Source of the DNA: Candidatus Uhrbacteria bacterium
Lineage (GTDB): Bacteria > Patescibacteriota > Patescibacteriia > UBA9934
Length of the DNA: 25,607 nt
Assembly (NCBI GenBank): GCA_030688135.1
Contig: JAUYIW010000064.1
Span: forward strand, 1 to 25,607
Direction of reading: 5' to 3'
Shown: piece after piece, positions 1 through 6,400 of the stretch
Numbering within the stretch: position 1 is the stretch's first letter
How the letters are laid out: every line of letters starts with the position of its first letter
Translations under genes and position numbers: made by a program
The notes under the pieces: generated by a model
What the model saw: only the letters and a program-made list of their open reading frames with translations
The model's database searches: none
What the model was told of the DNA's origin: nothing

Positions 1-294
1 ACCCGTCTTGCGGTGAGCTTTAAAAGCCCCGAGAATCCAGATTAACAAATTAAGCACCGGCACTCTAAATAGCTCGTTCTTAGCCATATATCGCAATGGA
101 AACAAGGTTGGGCGGTGCAATAAAGCGACGCCGACGAGCTGTGGGTCCAGATGGCTTTCGTGATTAGAAACAACTATAAACGGTCGGGTAATATCTTTTA
201 GATTCTTCAATCCCCGAATTTCAAAATTCGTAAAAATCTGCAACAAGAGCCACGACAAACTCGCCCCAATGTACTGGGTGATAATAAACACCAT
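1..294 (-). CDS. plsC: 1-acyl-sn-glycerol-3-phosphate acyltransferase, N-terminal part (cut by window edge)
   Basis: The 98 codons read from position 294 down to the window edge stay open and continue outside it. The protein starts MVFIITQYIGASLSWLLLQI, a hydrophobic N-terminal segment that probably anchors it in the membrane. Around residues 47-52 it has SNHESHLDP, the HX4D catalytic motif of the PlsC/LPLAT acyltransferase family. A later stretch, PLRYMAKNELFRVPVL, matches the second conserved block (…MAK.EL…vP…), which helps bind the phosphate of the acceptor. Family knowledge: such enzymes acylate lysophosphatidate to phosphatidate in phospholipid synthesis. The exact acceptor cannot be told from half a protein. 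The ATG at 292-294 follows a TAAAAT box by nine bases. Confidence in the family is high. Confidence 0.88.
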   Translation of the reverse strand, partial: MVFIITQYIGASLSWLLLQIFTNFEIRGLKNLKDITRPFIVVSNHESHLDPQLVGVALLHRPTLFPLRYMAKNELFRVPVLNLLIWILGAFKAHRKTG

Positions 295-303
295 CTCTAG
301 TCA

Positions 304-309
304 ATTTTA
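304..309 (-). promoter_or_regulatory. Probable -10 box of plsC-like gene (near-leaderless)
   Basis: On the minus strand TAAAAT lies nine bases before the ATG at 294. No Shine-Dalgarno sequence is needed if transcription starts about seven bases after the box. The same layout occurs at several other genes in the window. No clear -35 was identified. Confidence 0.4.
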
Positions 310-350
310 GCAGATGACCGCCCAAAATCGTAATCTCAAAATCTGCTTGC

Positions 351-465
351 CACTCACCCCTTCACCCACCCCTGGCAGTTAGTCGCTGAGAAACTAAAAT
401 CCATTTTACGGTCATAACCATGGTTATCGGGGTACATCACCGATCTTTACTGGTACAATAGTGCC
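351..465 (+). repeat. Duplicated upstream block of the M16 genes, copy A
   Basis: This stretch (tandem CACCCC motifs, then TGGCAGTTAGTCGCTGAGAAA, then TTATCGGGGTACATCACCGATC up to the ATG) recurs with few changes at 8564-8667 before the second M16 gene. The first half recurs alone at 2069-2124. It carries the M16 promoter at its right end. Conservation of non-coding DNA between two paralogues fits duplication of the gene with its control region. Confidence 0.75.
454..459 (+). promoter_or_regulatory. -10 box (TACAAT) of first M16 gene, leaderless layout
   Basis: TACAAT is followed by six bases and then the ATG at 466, so the expected transcription start is the start codon itself. The same box and spacing stand before the second copy at 8656-8661. 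No ribosome binding site is visible. Confidence 0.6.
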
Positions 466-1599
466 ATGAAGCAATCTATCGTTGCGTTAATCAGGCCTAA
501 ACTAAACTTAGCCCAAAAAGAGGATCAGGCGGCTCATCTCATTGAGCACATCCTTGCCGAACCAAAACGGCTCAAATCGCTTGGCATAACTGATGATTTC
601 TACGCCCAAAATATCATAGTTCATGGCGGGTCAATTAATGACTACTTCGCAACAGAGTACGGCATTGTAAGGTCGGAAGTCGCCGACCAGATCGCGGAGA
701 TGATATCTAACCATAGAAATGAGCTGCACATTGAGCGGAGCGATTTTGAAAACGTTAGATCTGTAATTATCGAGGAGATAAAAGACGACGAAGGTGAGTT
801 CATCGACCTTGGTAAGCAGATATCAAATGTAATTTATGAGCCCGGCTCCCCTTCTAGTCGGAACCCCAGAAACAATTTAGAGTCTATTCTCAACCTCTCA
901 TACGATAAAGCCATTGATATCTTCAATAAATACAACAGCGATCATTCCTTGCTAAAACTAGCATTCGACGATTATCGAATCGACAAAATACCTTCCATCG
1001 AAAGAAATGTACTGCGCCAAGATATAAGGCTAGTGGAGCTGGCCCATCCCTGGCAATCACCAGACAGCATCGAAACATTCATTGTCGTTCCGATTCCAAA
1101 GAGTACAGACCTGCTTATTAATCTCTTATATAGTCGAAGCCTAACAGATGATTATTTCGGAATAGTTTACAACGAGATCAGACATAATAACGGCCTTGTT
1201 TATGATATTAGCCTTGGAATGGACTACAACATTAATACCTTAGAGATTTATTTTACTTCCAGTAAAGAAGGTGCCGGTAAGGTGGTAGATCTGATCAAAA
1301 AGTCTCTCGGAAACTACGACAGTTTCATTGAAAAGAATCTAGAATATATAAAAGGTCGTATCAAATTTGAATTGGCACTTGATTGGGGAGATATCCAAAA
1401 CCAGAGCTTCACTATGATCAACCGTGTTGTTTCTGGCGGGTTCGCCGAAACACCGGAGTCTATGATAAAGAGGGTAGAAACAGTTACTGCCGCAGATTTG
1501 TGTAAGTTCAACCGCTTGTATTTGGATTCGTTAAACCAAAAGTCGCTTATTATTAAGCGCCGCCACGCTAAGAGCCCAGCAACAGAGATTGTTGAGTAA
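466..1599 (+). CDS. M16 family zinc metallopeptidase, paralogue A
   Basis: The 377-residue protein carries the inverted zinc motif HLIEH at residues 24-28 and a glutamate pair in IIEEIK at 101-106, about 76 residues downstream, where M16 (insulinase/pitrilysin) enzymes have the third zinc ligand. The C-terminal half has LTDDYFGIVYNEIRHNNGLVY, resembling the R/Y-containing C-terminal M16 motif. No signal peptide or membrane segment is seen, so a cytoplasmic protease or peptidase is the likely role; the substrate is unknown. The first 28 residues are identical to those of the second copy at 8668, as is the tail KSPATEIV, while the middle has diverged. The start is chosen because it follows the TACAAT box shared by both copies. 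The family call is firm and the function open. Confidence 0.85.
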   Translation: MKQSIVALIRPKLNLAQKEDQAAHLIEHILAEPKRLKSLGITDDFYAQNIIVHGGSINDYFATEYGIVRSEVADQIAEMISNHRNELHIERSDFENVRSVIIEEIKDDEGEFIDLGKQISNVIYEPGSPSSRNPRNNLESILNLSYDKAIDIFNKYNSDHSLLKLAFDDYRIDKIPSIERNVLRQDIRLVELAHPWQSPDSIETFIVVPIPKSTDLLINLLYSRSLTDDYFGIVYNEIRHNNGLVYDISLGMDYNINTLEIYFTSSKEGAGKVVDLIKKSLGNYDSFIEKNLEYIKGRIKFELALDWGDIQNQSFTMINRVVSGGFAETPESMIKRVETVTAADLCKFNRLYLDSLNQKSLIIKRRHAKSPATEIVE

Positions 1600-1638
1600 A
1601 TATCCCCGTGGCAAGCCGTTGGGGTACTTCGCTTAATA
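1600..1638 (+). repeat. Short palindromic repeat behind M16 gene A
   Basis: The segment with CCCCGTGGCAAGCC, then GGGGTACTTCGCTTAATA, starts directly after the stop codon and recurs in diverged form at 9937-9975 behind the second M16 gene. It can fold into an imperfect CCCC/GGGG hairpin. It may act as a 3' end structure or be a REP-like element; there is no T-tract. Confidence 0.6.
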
Positions 1639-1680
1639 GTCTCTGCAGATATTCGAAGTTAAGAATGAATGCTTCATTCT

Positions 1681-1714
1681 TAAAAAAGAAGTGGGTCGGA
1701 ACTTGCCGACCCAC
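1681..1714 (-). terminator. Rho-independent terminator of the 50-residue basic protein gene
   Basis: The arms GTGGGTCGG (1691-1699) and CCGACCCAC (1706-1714) form a perfect nine-pair stem with a six-base loop. On the minus strand the hairpin is followed by TTCTTTTTTA. It lies about 28 bases behind the stop of the small minus-strand gene at 1742-1894. Confidence 0.85.
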
Positions 1715-1741
1715 CTGGATTCGGGGTGAGGATGGAAACCG

Positions 1742-1894
1742 CTACTTATTGGGCTGTCCGCCGCCCTTGCGCGAAGTACCGTGCGTTGTGGATGTTTGCC
1801 GTTTGGCTGGCTGTGGCTTAGGATTCACACCCGGGTGTCGTACCTTGTTCTTCTCTCTACCCGCCTGATTCTTCCGTTGTTTCTCGCTGGCCAT
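1742..1894 (-). CDS. Small basic hypothetical protein, 50 residues
   Basis: This open frame has an AAGGAGG ribosome site six to seven bases before its ATG at 1892-1894 and a strong terminator just behind its stop, which together make it a real gene despite its size. The protein begins MASEKQRKNQAGREKNK and ends GTSRKGGGQPNK. It is rich in Lys, Arg, Gln, Asn and Pro, has no hydrophobic stretch and is probably unstructured. Such composition suggests nucleic-acid or ribosome binding, but that is inference and I recognise no family. It stands alone, oriented against the M16 gene on its left. Confidence 0.72.
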   Translation of the reverse strand: MASEKQRKNQAGREKNKVRHPGVNPKPQPAKRQTSTTHGTSRKGGGQPNK

Positions 1895-2068
1895 TTCAGG
1901 CCTCCTTCGAAAATACTCAAGAAACTAAAAGGCCGGCTTCTTGGCAGATTGATTATGGGCTTCTTGAGGTACACTGTCAATACCCTTGGGAGAGATGATC
2001 TCTTTGAATCAGCTATCATTACCAATATCTCGGTGTTGGAGGGCTAAGATAAATGAAGGTAATTAGCC
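1895..2068. other. Non-coding stretch without recognised gene
   Basis: Upstream region of the small basic gene. Apart from that gene's ribosome site (about 1899-1906), I see no gene, RNA or clear promoter here. Open frames on the plus strand across 1608-2047 have no ribosome site and overlap the small gene and its terminator. Confidence 0.4.
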
Positions 2069-2124
2069 AGTCACCCCTTTACTCACCCTTGGAAATTTGT
2101 CATTGAGAAATGGAGGTCTGTGAC
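2069..2124 (+). repeat. Third, partial copy of the M16 upstream repeat
   Basis: CAGTCACCCCTTTACTCACC, followed by a TTTGTCATTGAGAAA-like run and GGAGGTCTG, matches the first half of the blocks at 351-393 and 8564-8603. No M16 gene follows. It may be a remnant of a lost cassette, or the block may be a mobile or regulatory repeat in its own right. Confidence 0.6.
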
Positions 2125-2167
2125 TATTGACAGACTCTCAAGTAAATGATATCTTTATATCAAGAAG

Positions 2168-2213
2168 AATCTCCGGCACGAGGTTAATACACCTCACTTG
2201 CGGGGGATTTTTT
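2168..2213 (+). terminator. Candidate intrinsic terminator, gene served unknown
   Basis: AATCTCCG (2168-2175) can pair with CGGGGGATT (2201-2209), and the inner arms GAGGT/ACCTC (2180-2184, 2191-2195) extend the hairpin. Six T residues follow on the plus strand. No convincing plus-strand gene precedes it. It also lies directly behind the stop of the minus-strand gene at 2215, so it may serve that gene instead, with a weaker CTTCTTG tail on that strand. Confidence 0.5.
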
Positions 2214-2214
2214 G

Positions 2215-2640
2215 TTAGTCTGGTGGAAAAACTGACATTAAAAACTTTTCCTTGGTCTTAGTATCTTCTTTGACTTGCACAAAAAATAGTTCGTCGTCTT
2301 TGGTTACGCCTGCAAAACGGTGCAAAATTTCGGATTTTCTATTGGGGTTCGCCTTAGATGTCGGTTCGTGATGAGAATTCTGGAGTAACTCAATACCACA
2401 TTCCAAATAGGCCAATCTTTTCTGACGCTGACGAGGTGGCTTTTGATTGAGGTGCGGCCAGAAGTAATCAAAAAATACTTTTTCTTTTTTAAAATACGCC
2501 GAACGGATGTGTAGCTTTCGTCTCGGATTACTTTCAATCTCCTTAAACAAACGACGAGCTTTCTTGATTAGTTCGCCAAAGCTCGTTCCGCCCCATCGCC
2601 CAGTCTTAGCTCGATATATCTTAATACCATCCACGGCCAT
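2215..2640 (-). CDS. Hypothetical protein with PBECR-like C-terminal segment
   Basis: The 141-residue basic protein starts MAVDGIKIYRAKTGRWGG and ends with HRFAGVTKDDELFFVQVKED…FLMSVFPPD (about residues 107-141). That ending resembles the C-terminal strands of small phage- or plasmid-borne PBECR-type (Barnase-EndoU-ColicinE5/D-RelE-like) nuclease domains. This likeness comes from memory of similar proteins, not a search, so a nuclease role is only a guess. No signal peptide or membrane segment is seen. The start is supported by a TACAAT box exactly six bases upstream on the minus strand. No partner antitoxin gene is adjacent. The gene itself is likely real; the function is uncertain. Confidence 0.7.
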   Translation of the reverse strand: MAVDGIKIYRAKTGRWGGTSFGELIKKARRLFKEIESNPRRKLHIRSAYFKKEKVFFDYFWPHLNQKPPRQRQKRLAYLECGIELLQNSHHEPTSKANPNRKSEILHRFAGVTKDDELFFVQVKEDTKTKEKFLMSVFPPD

Positions 2641-2646
2641 GCTCTA

Positions 2647-2652
2647 ATTGTA
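2647..2652 (-). promoter_or_regulatory. -10 box (TACAAT), leaderless layout
   Basis: On the minus strand TACAAT is followed by TAGAGC and the ATG at 2640, the same six-base spacing as at both M16 genes and at 9982-9987. It fixes the start of the 141-residue protein. Confidence 0.55.
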
Positions 2653-2663
2653 TCAATATAGGA

Positions 2664-2699
2664 TCACCACTTTCGCCCTAAAAATGACTCTGCACAGAA
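2664..2699 (-). repeat. Short recurrent element, possible coding relic (AESFL family)
   Basis: Read on the minus strand this is FCAESFLGRKW followed by a stop. It resembles the AESFLKAKV reading of the repeats at 3554-3590 and 7047-7083. There is no start codon or ribosome site, so it is either the tail of a lost gene or a non-coding repeat whose frame is incidental. Confidence 0.4.
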
Positions 2700-2722
2700 T
2701 GTATTATCTTTTGCTCCACTAT

Positions 2723-2810
2723 TACACGACTTTCGCACCGTAGGGAGAAAGTCGTGGAAACACGGCTGGATATCAAAACGTTGAGGGAATTTTAGTGCGA
2801 AAGTCGTGTA
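2723..2810. repeat. Inverted repeat element, 16-base arms
   Basis: TACACGACTTTCGCAC (2723-2738) is exactly complementary to GTGCGAAAGTCGTGTA (2795-2810). A third partial arm, GAAAGTCGTG (2747-2756), can pair with the left arm instead, giving two mutually exclusive hairpins. The element lies five bases behind the stop of the minus-strand gene at 2816. It ends in TA on both sides and has no T-tract. It could be a tiny MITE-like element or a structured 3' region. Confidence 0.65.
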
Positions 2811-2815
2811 TTAGA

Positions 2816-3457
2816 TTAGCCTTTGTGCGAACCGTAGATGTCACGGGCGTCACACGAATATAGAGCGGAGGGTTTTTTGTCTGGATTTTTTCTTAGATAT
2901 TCCCCTACGATATTGAAACCGAGCGTATAACCGGTCCAGCGCGGTATTTTTCTTTTTTCAGAACCATAAAACCAATCTTCGTGCGAGTACTTATTGTTGT
3001 TTAGTTCTTCTATCGCCCTATCGAAGAGCGCTCTCTCTTGTTCTGCTGATAACGCTTCGTCCCACGGTTGCGGAGAATTATTAGTAATCTCGAGCTCAAA
3101 ATGATCTGCCAAACCTTCAGTCACTAACGCCTCAAGCAGTGTTTCCCCGTATCCGGGCCCACGCCAACGAGCAGTATGATGCATCTCATGCAATAAGGTT
3201 CTGTAGATATTTGGGATCACAAAACTTTCGAACTTCGGGTGAGATGCGTCAACAGCTACATAAATTTCGTCACCATCAGGCGAATACCCACCAACTCCCA
3301 ACTCTGGTATGGCGGATGATGGATCGTGACGGATAAAAATCTTAACACCCTCAATCGGCAGTAGCGCCGAAACGTCGTTATAAGCAGAGGCGGCCACTTT
3401 CTTTAACTCTTCTTGGTATTTTGAGACTTGTTTACTTTTCTGAATTTCAAGCTTCAT
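2816..3457 (-). CDS. Predicted zinc metallopeptidase, DUF2268-like
   Basis: The 213-residue protein has YRTLLHEMHHTARWRGPG, with HEMHH at residues 90-94, followed by TLLEALVTEGLADHFELEI at about 107-125. That arrangement is typical of DUF2268 proteins, predicted Zn-dependent proteases; the glutamate in TEGLADHF is a candidate third ligand. The N-terminal part (IFIRHDPSSAIPELGVGGYSP) fits the strand region before the metal site. There is no signal peptide, so it is probably cytoplasmic. The substrate is unknown. The start follows a TATATT box by seven bases, again without a ribosome site. Catalysis is inferred from the motif only. Confidence 0.8.
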   Translation of the reverse strand: MKLEIQKSKQVSKYQEELKKVAASAYNDVSALLPIEGVKIFIRHDPSSAIPELGVGGYSPDGDEIYVAVDASHPKFESFVIPNIYRTLLHEMHHTARWRGPGYGETLLEALVTEGLADHFELEITNNSPQPWDEALSAEQERALFDRAIEELNNNKYSHEDWFYGSEKRKIPRWTGYTLGFNIVGEYLRKNPDKKPSALYSCDARDIYGSHKG

Positions 3458-3464
3458 TCTCAGT

Positions 3465-3470
3465 AATATA
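3465..3470 (-). promoter_or_regulatory. Probable -10 box (TATATT) of DUF2268-like gene
   Basis: On the minus strand TATATT is followed by seven bases and the ATG at 3457, matching the leaderless layout seen elsewhere in the window. Confidence 0.5.
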
Positions 3471-3553
3471 CCCTGAAACTACGACAAAACATAAACTTTA
3501 GAAGGGTTTGGGGGTAGTTGTTTTATCCTTAGAATCGGTAAAACTTCCCAACC

Positions 3554-3590
3554 TTCGCCTTCAAAAACGACTCCGCCTGCTGGCGGAAAC
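3554..3590. repeat. 37-base repeat with TCCGCC/GGCGGA palindrome, copy 1
   Basis: This copy matches 7047-7083 almost base for base and contains TCCGCCTGCTGGCGGA, a six-pair stem with a four-base loop. On the minus strand both copies read FRQQAESFLKAKV, and the differences I see are silent in that frame. It sits in the 379-base gap between the DUF2268-like gene and ndk. Confidence 0.65.
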
Positions 3591-3593
3591 ATC

Positions 3594-3653
3594 TTACCCC
3601 CAGATTACCAGAAAATAATTATCTTCGCAGAAAGAAAAAGAGAACCGTCCCCT
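3594..3653. repeat. Composite intergenic repeat (CCCCCAGATTACCAGAAAA plus AGAGAACCGTCCCCT)
   Basis: CCCCCAGATTACCAGAAAA starts at 3597 and AGAGAACCGTCCCCTAAG at 3639. The same two pieces in the same order occur at 11916-12002, where two broken genes meet. The first piece alone recurs at 7841-7863 and 8507-8527, and the second at 6959-6972 in the other direction. Confidence 0.6.
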
Positions 3654-3744
3654 AAGAGTCCTATTCTACACCACCTTTCTATCCTGCTGATATTACTCGT
3701 AAGTGGTGCGTTGAGTCTAGAATGTGCAATTCTGTGCAGAACCC

Positions 3745-3773
3745 TTGCATTATATAAAGAGTTATGGTATGGT
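3745..3773 (+). promoter_or_regulatory. Sigma70-type promoter of ndk
   Basis: TTGCAT (3745-3750) and TATGGT (3768-3773) are separated by 17 bases. The predicted leader of about 57 bases holds a hairpin (arms near 3784-3791 and 3796-3803) and an AGGAGGT ribosome site (3823-3829) seven bases before the ATG. This differs from the leaderless genes around it. Confidence 0.55.
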
Positions 3774-3836
3774 CTGCACCAGAAGAGACCCCATCGGGTT
3801 TCTCAAGCAGTACATTCAAAATAGGAGGTATCGCAG

Positions 3837-4487
3837 ATGAAAGAGCGCCTGCAGAAGATGCTTGGCGAACGAACGCTCGTGCTCATCAAGCCGGACGCAG
3901 TCATGCGGGGTCTCATCGGGGTTATCTGCCAGCGCTTCGAGCAGGCCGGTCTCAAGATCGTGGCGTGCAAGATGGTGTTTCCGACAAGGAAGCTGCTGGA
4001 CGGTCATTTCCCGAAGTCCGAGGACTGGGTTCGGGGAATGGGCGAGAAAACTCTCGAGACCTATCGTGAGTATAACATCGACCCCGTCGAGATTCTCGGC
4101 ACCACCGACGCGCTGGCGATTGGTCAGAAAATCAAGGAGTGGAACTACCGCTACTTGACGCTCGGTCCAGTGATGGCGATCGCGCTCGAAGGCATCCACG
4201 CCGTGGATACGGTACGGAAACTCATCGGGCACACCTTGCCGTACAAGGCGACGCCAGGCACGATTCGTGGCGACTTCTCCATCAATGCGCCGGATCTGGC
4301 AAATGTGGTGGGAAGCGCCTGTAAAAATCTCGTCCATGCCTCGGGCACGACCGAGGAGGCCGAGCAAGAAATCGCCAACTGGTTCAGTCTCGCTGAACTG
4401 GTGGCATGGCAGAGGACGGACGATTTCGTGCACTTCGTCCTCGGAGAACTCACCGAAACTCAAACTGGAAAGGAGTACACACAATGA
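3837..4487 (+). CDS. ndk: Nucleoside diphosphate kinase (long form)
   Basis: The 216-residue enzyme transfers the terminal phosphate from ATP to other nucleoside diphosphates through a phosphohistidine. It shows ERTLVLIKPDAVMRGLIG at residues 11-28, GTIRGDFS at 141-148 and ACKNLVHASG at 161-170, where H167 is the phosphorylated histidine. Usual bacterial Ndk has about 140-150 residues. The extra length here comes from an insertion around residues 65-108 and a tail after NWF. The start is fixed by AGGAGGT seven bases upstream. The stop overlaps the next gene's ATG (ATGA), so the two are translationally coupled. The gene is visibly richer in G+C than its neighbours, which hints at a different origin or expression class. 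Confidence 0.95.
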   Translation: MKERLQKMLGERTLVLIKPDAVMRGLIGVICQRFEQAGLKIVACKMVFPTRKLLDGHFPKSEDWVRGMGEKTLETYREYNIDPVEILGTTDALAIGQKIKEWNYRYLTLGPVMAIALEGIHAVDTVRKLIGHTLPYKATPGTIRGDFSINAPDLANVVGSACKNLVHASGTTEEAEQEIANWFSLAELVAWQRTDDFVHFVLGELTETQTGKEYTQ

Positions 4488-4765
4488 CGGTTGCATCGTT
4501 GGAACAGACCCTTAACTCACTGCGCGAGGTAGACCCTCGCAACGCCGCCGAGTATGCATACGTCCTTGCACAGCTCTACAAGCGAGCTGGCAACGACGAG
4601 CAGGCGATCCGGTTCGGACGCGAATCTATCGCTCTTTTCGACAAGTGTCGGATGGAGACGATGGAAGAATGCGCCGCGCGTAACATGGTCATCGAGGGGG
4701 TGGCACTTCCCGATCTTATCCATCAGGATGTGGTGCGGAATCGCCTACAACCCCTCAAGCTCTAA
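4484..4765 (+). CDS. Small helical TPR-like protein coupled to ndk
   Basis: This 93-residue protein starts at the ATG overlapping the ndk stop, with AAAGGAG ten bases upstream; longer upstream starts would run deep into ndk. Residues 20-55 (NAAEYAYVLAQLYKRAGNDE followed by QAIRFGRESIALFDKC) look like one TPR helix pair. The remainder, with several acidic and hydrophobic positions, gives no family. Coupling to ndk suggests a shared role, perhaps as a partner or regulator, but that is inference. Its base composition matches ndk rather than the flanking genes. A strong terminator follows. Confidence 0.8.
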   Translation: MTVASLEQTLNSLREVDPRNAAEYAYVLAQLYKRAGNDEQAIRFGRESIALFDKCRMETMEECAARNMVIEGVALPDLIHQDVVRNRLQPLKL

Positions 4766-4784
4766 GCCGTCAAGTGATGGCATC

Positions 4785-4824
4785 GCCCTGTCTCGTCAAA
4801 CGATGAGACAGGGCTTTTCTTTTT
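4785..4824 (+). terminator. Rho-independent terminator of the ndk operon
   Basis: GCCCTGTCTC (4785-4794) pairs perfectly with GAGACAGGGC (4805-4814) and is followed by TTTTCTTTTT. It lies 20 bases behind the stop of the small helical protein. Confidence 0.92.
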
Positions 4825-4862
4825 CAAAAAAAGCCGCACCGTTCGATTAAGAACGATACGGC
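4825..4862 (-). terminator. Rho-independent terminator of the methyltransferase-CYTH operon
   Basis: On the minus strand GCCGTATCGTTC and GAACGGTGCGGC form a twelve-pair stem with two G-U pairs and a six-base loop, followed by TTTTTTT. It stands back to back with the ndk terminator and about 22 bases behind the CYTH gene stop. Confidence 0.9.
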
Positions 4863-4884
4863 AGTGCATCTCCGGGGGAACGCA

Positions 4885-5463
4885 TTACTTCAACTCCGCT
4901 TTCATGCGCTTCCTTAGAAGTAGTTCGGGTTTTCCAACGCCGACATCTTTGCTGGTCTCGAAACCGAGTTGTTGGATGAATTGAATAATCTCCTTACGGA
5001 CAATTGGAGCATCTCGGACATCCGTCGGTCGAGCCTCAACTTCCATAAAAAGACCTAAACCCTTCACATCCTCAAGAGAGATCACATATTCTGATGTTTC
5101 AAAATACAATCTCTCCATGTCCACGACTACGAGTTCTTCAAACCCGAGACGTTTGAATATCATGAGCGTCGTCTGAGCAGATTCTACCCCGATTTCTTGC
5201 TCATCAGAGTGTGTCCATGCGCCGGTCTTGCCATCAAAGTGGTCAATCTTGTGGGTAAGAAAGTCACCCCCGTCCGTCTTACGAATTCTCAACGCTTCGG
5301 TTAATCCTCCATATTCGTTAGGACGCAGGTTTGACCTCTTAGGATCAACGAGATATACATCGTGGATTCTCAACGCTTTAACGAATTGCCCGCTACGCTC
5401 CAGAATCTCTCTGGCCTTTTCAAGATTCTCATGCACTTGTACTAATACTTCGATTTCTCTCAT
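4885..5463 (-). CDS. CYTH domain protein (CyaB / class IV adenylate cyclase-like)
   Basis: The 192-residue protein covers one CYTH domain, the tunnel fold that binds organic triphosphates and metal. Seen are EIEVLV at residues 3-8 (position of the ExExK motif, but with Leu instead of Lys), ALRIRK at 57-62, THK at 70-72, MERLYFE at 116-122 and EVEARP at 141-146. The spacing resembles the CyaB/thermophilic class IV cyclase group more than thiamine triphosphatases, yet its reaction (cAMP formation or triphosphate hydrolysis) cannot be decided from sequence. An AAAGGAA ribosome site precedes the ATG at 5463. A longer frame reaching 5532 would overlap the upstream gene. It is the second gene of an operon, one base behind the methyltransferase-like gene. 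Confidence 0.85.
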   Translation of the reverse strand: MREIEVLVQVHENLEKAREILERSGQFVKALRIHDVYLVDPKRSNLRPNEYGGLTEALRIRKTDGGDFLTHKIDHFDGKTGAWTHSDEQEIGVESAQTTLMIFKRLGFEELVVVDMERLYFETSEYVISLEDVKGLGLFMEVEARPTDVRDAPIVRKEIIQFIQQLGFETSKDVGVGKPELLLRKRMKAELK

Positions 5464-5464
5464 G

Positions 5465-6400
5465 TTAGTAATTCCTTTCAGCTGTAATGTAATATTCCAC
5501 CGATGACTTGGTGCCGTAGTATACAGTAACATTGCTGTACATATACGACCCGCTCGTCATCTCATTAGCGATACGATCGGTCTCTTGACGAGGCCACTCT
5601 TCATCGAATTTTCCTCCTTTGAATACGCCGGGGCGCAAGTTTGTCTCTCCTTCCTCGGTAATGATTGCGGTACTCCGAGGTACCGAGATTATCACTTTTG
5701 CTCCTGGATGTGTTGCGTCACGGATTCGTGTCAGTGCCGCCCACAGCGGCAACCGACTTGCTTGAAACACTCGAAGGGCTAGACAAAGATCAAATGTTTC
5801 AAGTAGCATATCCCCCAATTTCCTACCTGTAAGATCTAGCGAGTTTGCGCTTAGTTTCTCGATGAATTCGCAGCAAAATCTTACATTAGGATATCGGGCA
5901 ACTCCGAGACGTAAAGACGACTCACTTGCGTCAACGGCCAACACGGTTTTTTCGTCAAATTTCACTGGGACGCTCTCGAGCTCGTAACAAGAGTTAGAGC
6001 CTACCGTTAAGATGCGTGTGCCGTCCCCCATCTTGTCACCAGACGCACCTTTCACGGCTAGAAAGACGATCTCGCGAAATTCGTCTCTCGCTGCGTCGCG
6101 TTCGGCAACTTGGGAGATCTGATATGAGGGATGTGTGTACTTAACGGTGTTGATCCACGACCTCGCGCCATCCTCGGTTAGGAGGTGGATGAATCTCATA
6201 AGCTGGTCAAGCATACCAGTTGCGCTTAGGTAGTACCACTCTCTCGGGATTGGGAATTGGAAGCCACATTTTGTACAGACGATCTTAATTCCGTCTCCTT
6301 CTCTGGTTTTTTCCATTATGTTTTGGTTGCACCTTGGTCTCGGGCAACTGATGGACCATTGCAGACTGAGCATTCGCTCCAGAATCGGATTTGATACCAT
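5465..6400 (-). CDS. Class I SAM methyltransferase-like protein with N-terminal zinc ribbon
   Basis: The 311-residue protein has two cysteine pairs near its start (C19/C24 and C42/C45), a zinc-ribbon-like module. A Rossmann-type methyltransferase core follows: ILTVGSNSCYELE at 130-142 (SAM motif I, unusual GSNSC instead of GxGxG), VLAVDAS at 153-159 (acidic ribose-binding position) and FDLCLALRVFQASRLPLWAA near 205-224, then KVIISVPR. The substrate is not evident; the zinc module suggests a nucleic acid or protein target. AGGAG ten bases before the ATG supports this start. It leads the two-gene operon with the CYTH protein, so the pair may act together, which is inference. Confidence 0.72.
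   Translation of the reverse strand: MVSNPILERMLSLQWSISCPRPRCNQNIMEKTREGDGIKIVCTKCGFQFPIPREWYYLSATGMLDQLMRFIHLLTEDGARSWINTVKYTHPSYQISQVAERDAARDEFREIVFLAVKGASGDKMGDGTRILTVGSNSCYELESVPVKFDEKTVLAVDASESSLRLGVARYPNVRFCCEFIEKLSANSLDLTGRKLGDMLLETFDLCLALRVFQASRLPLWAALTRIRDATHPGAKVIISVPRSTAIITEEGETNLRPGVFKGGKFDEEWPRQETDRIANEMTSGSYMYSNVTVYYGTKSSVEYYITAERNY

Noticed and set aside
1608..2047. Plus-strand frames of 86 and 88 codons behind M16 gene A
   Set aside because: They run through a terminator hairpin and the antisense of the small basic gene, lack ribosome sites and resemble no protein.
2723..2810. Inverted repeat as terminator of the DUF2268-like gene
   Set aside because: The loop of 56 bases is long and no T-tract follows on either strand.
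3816..4496. 226-codon minus-strand open frame opposite ndk
   Set aside because: It mirrors ndk almost exactly, has no ribosome site of its own and arises from the G+C-rich codon pattern of ndk, whose motifs are unmistakable.
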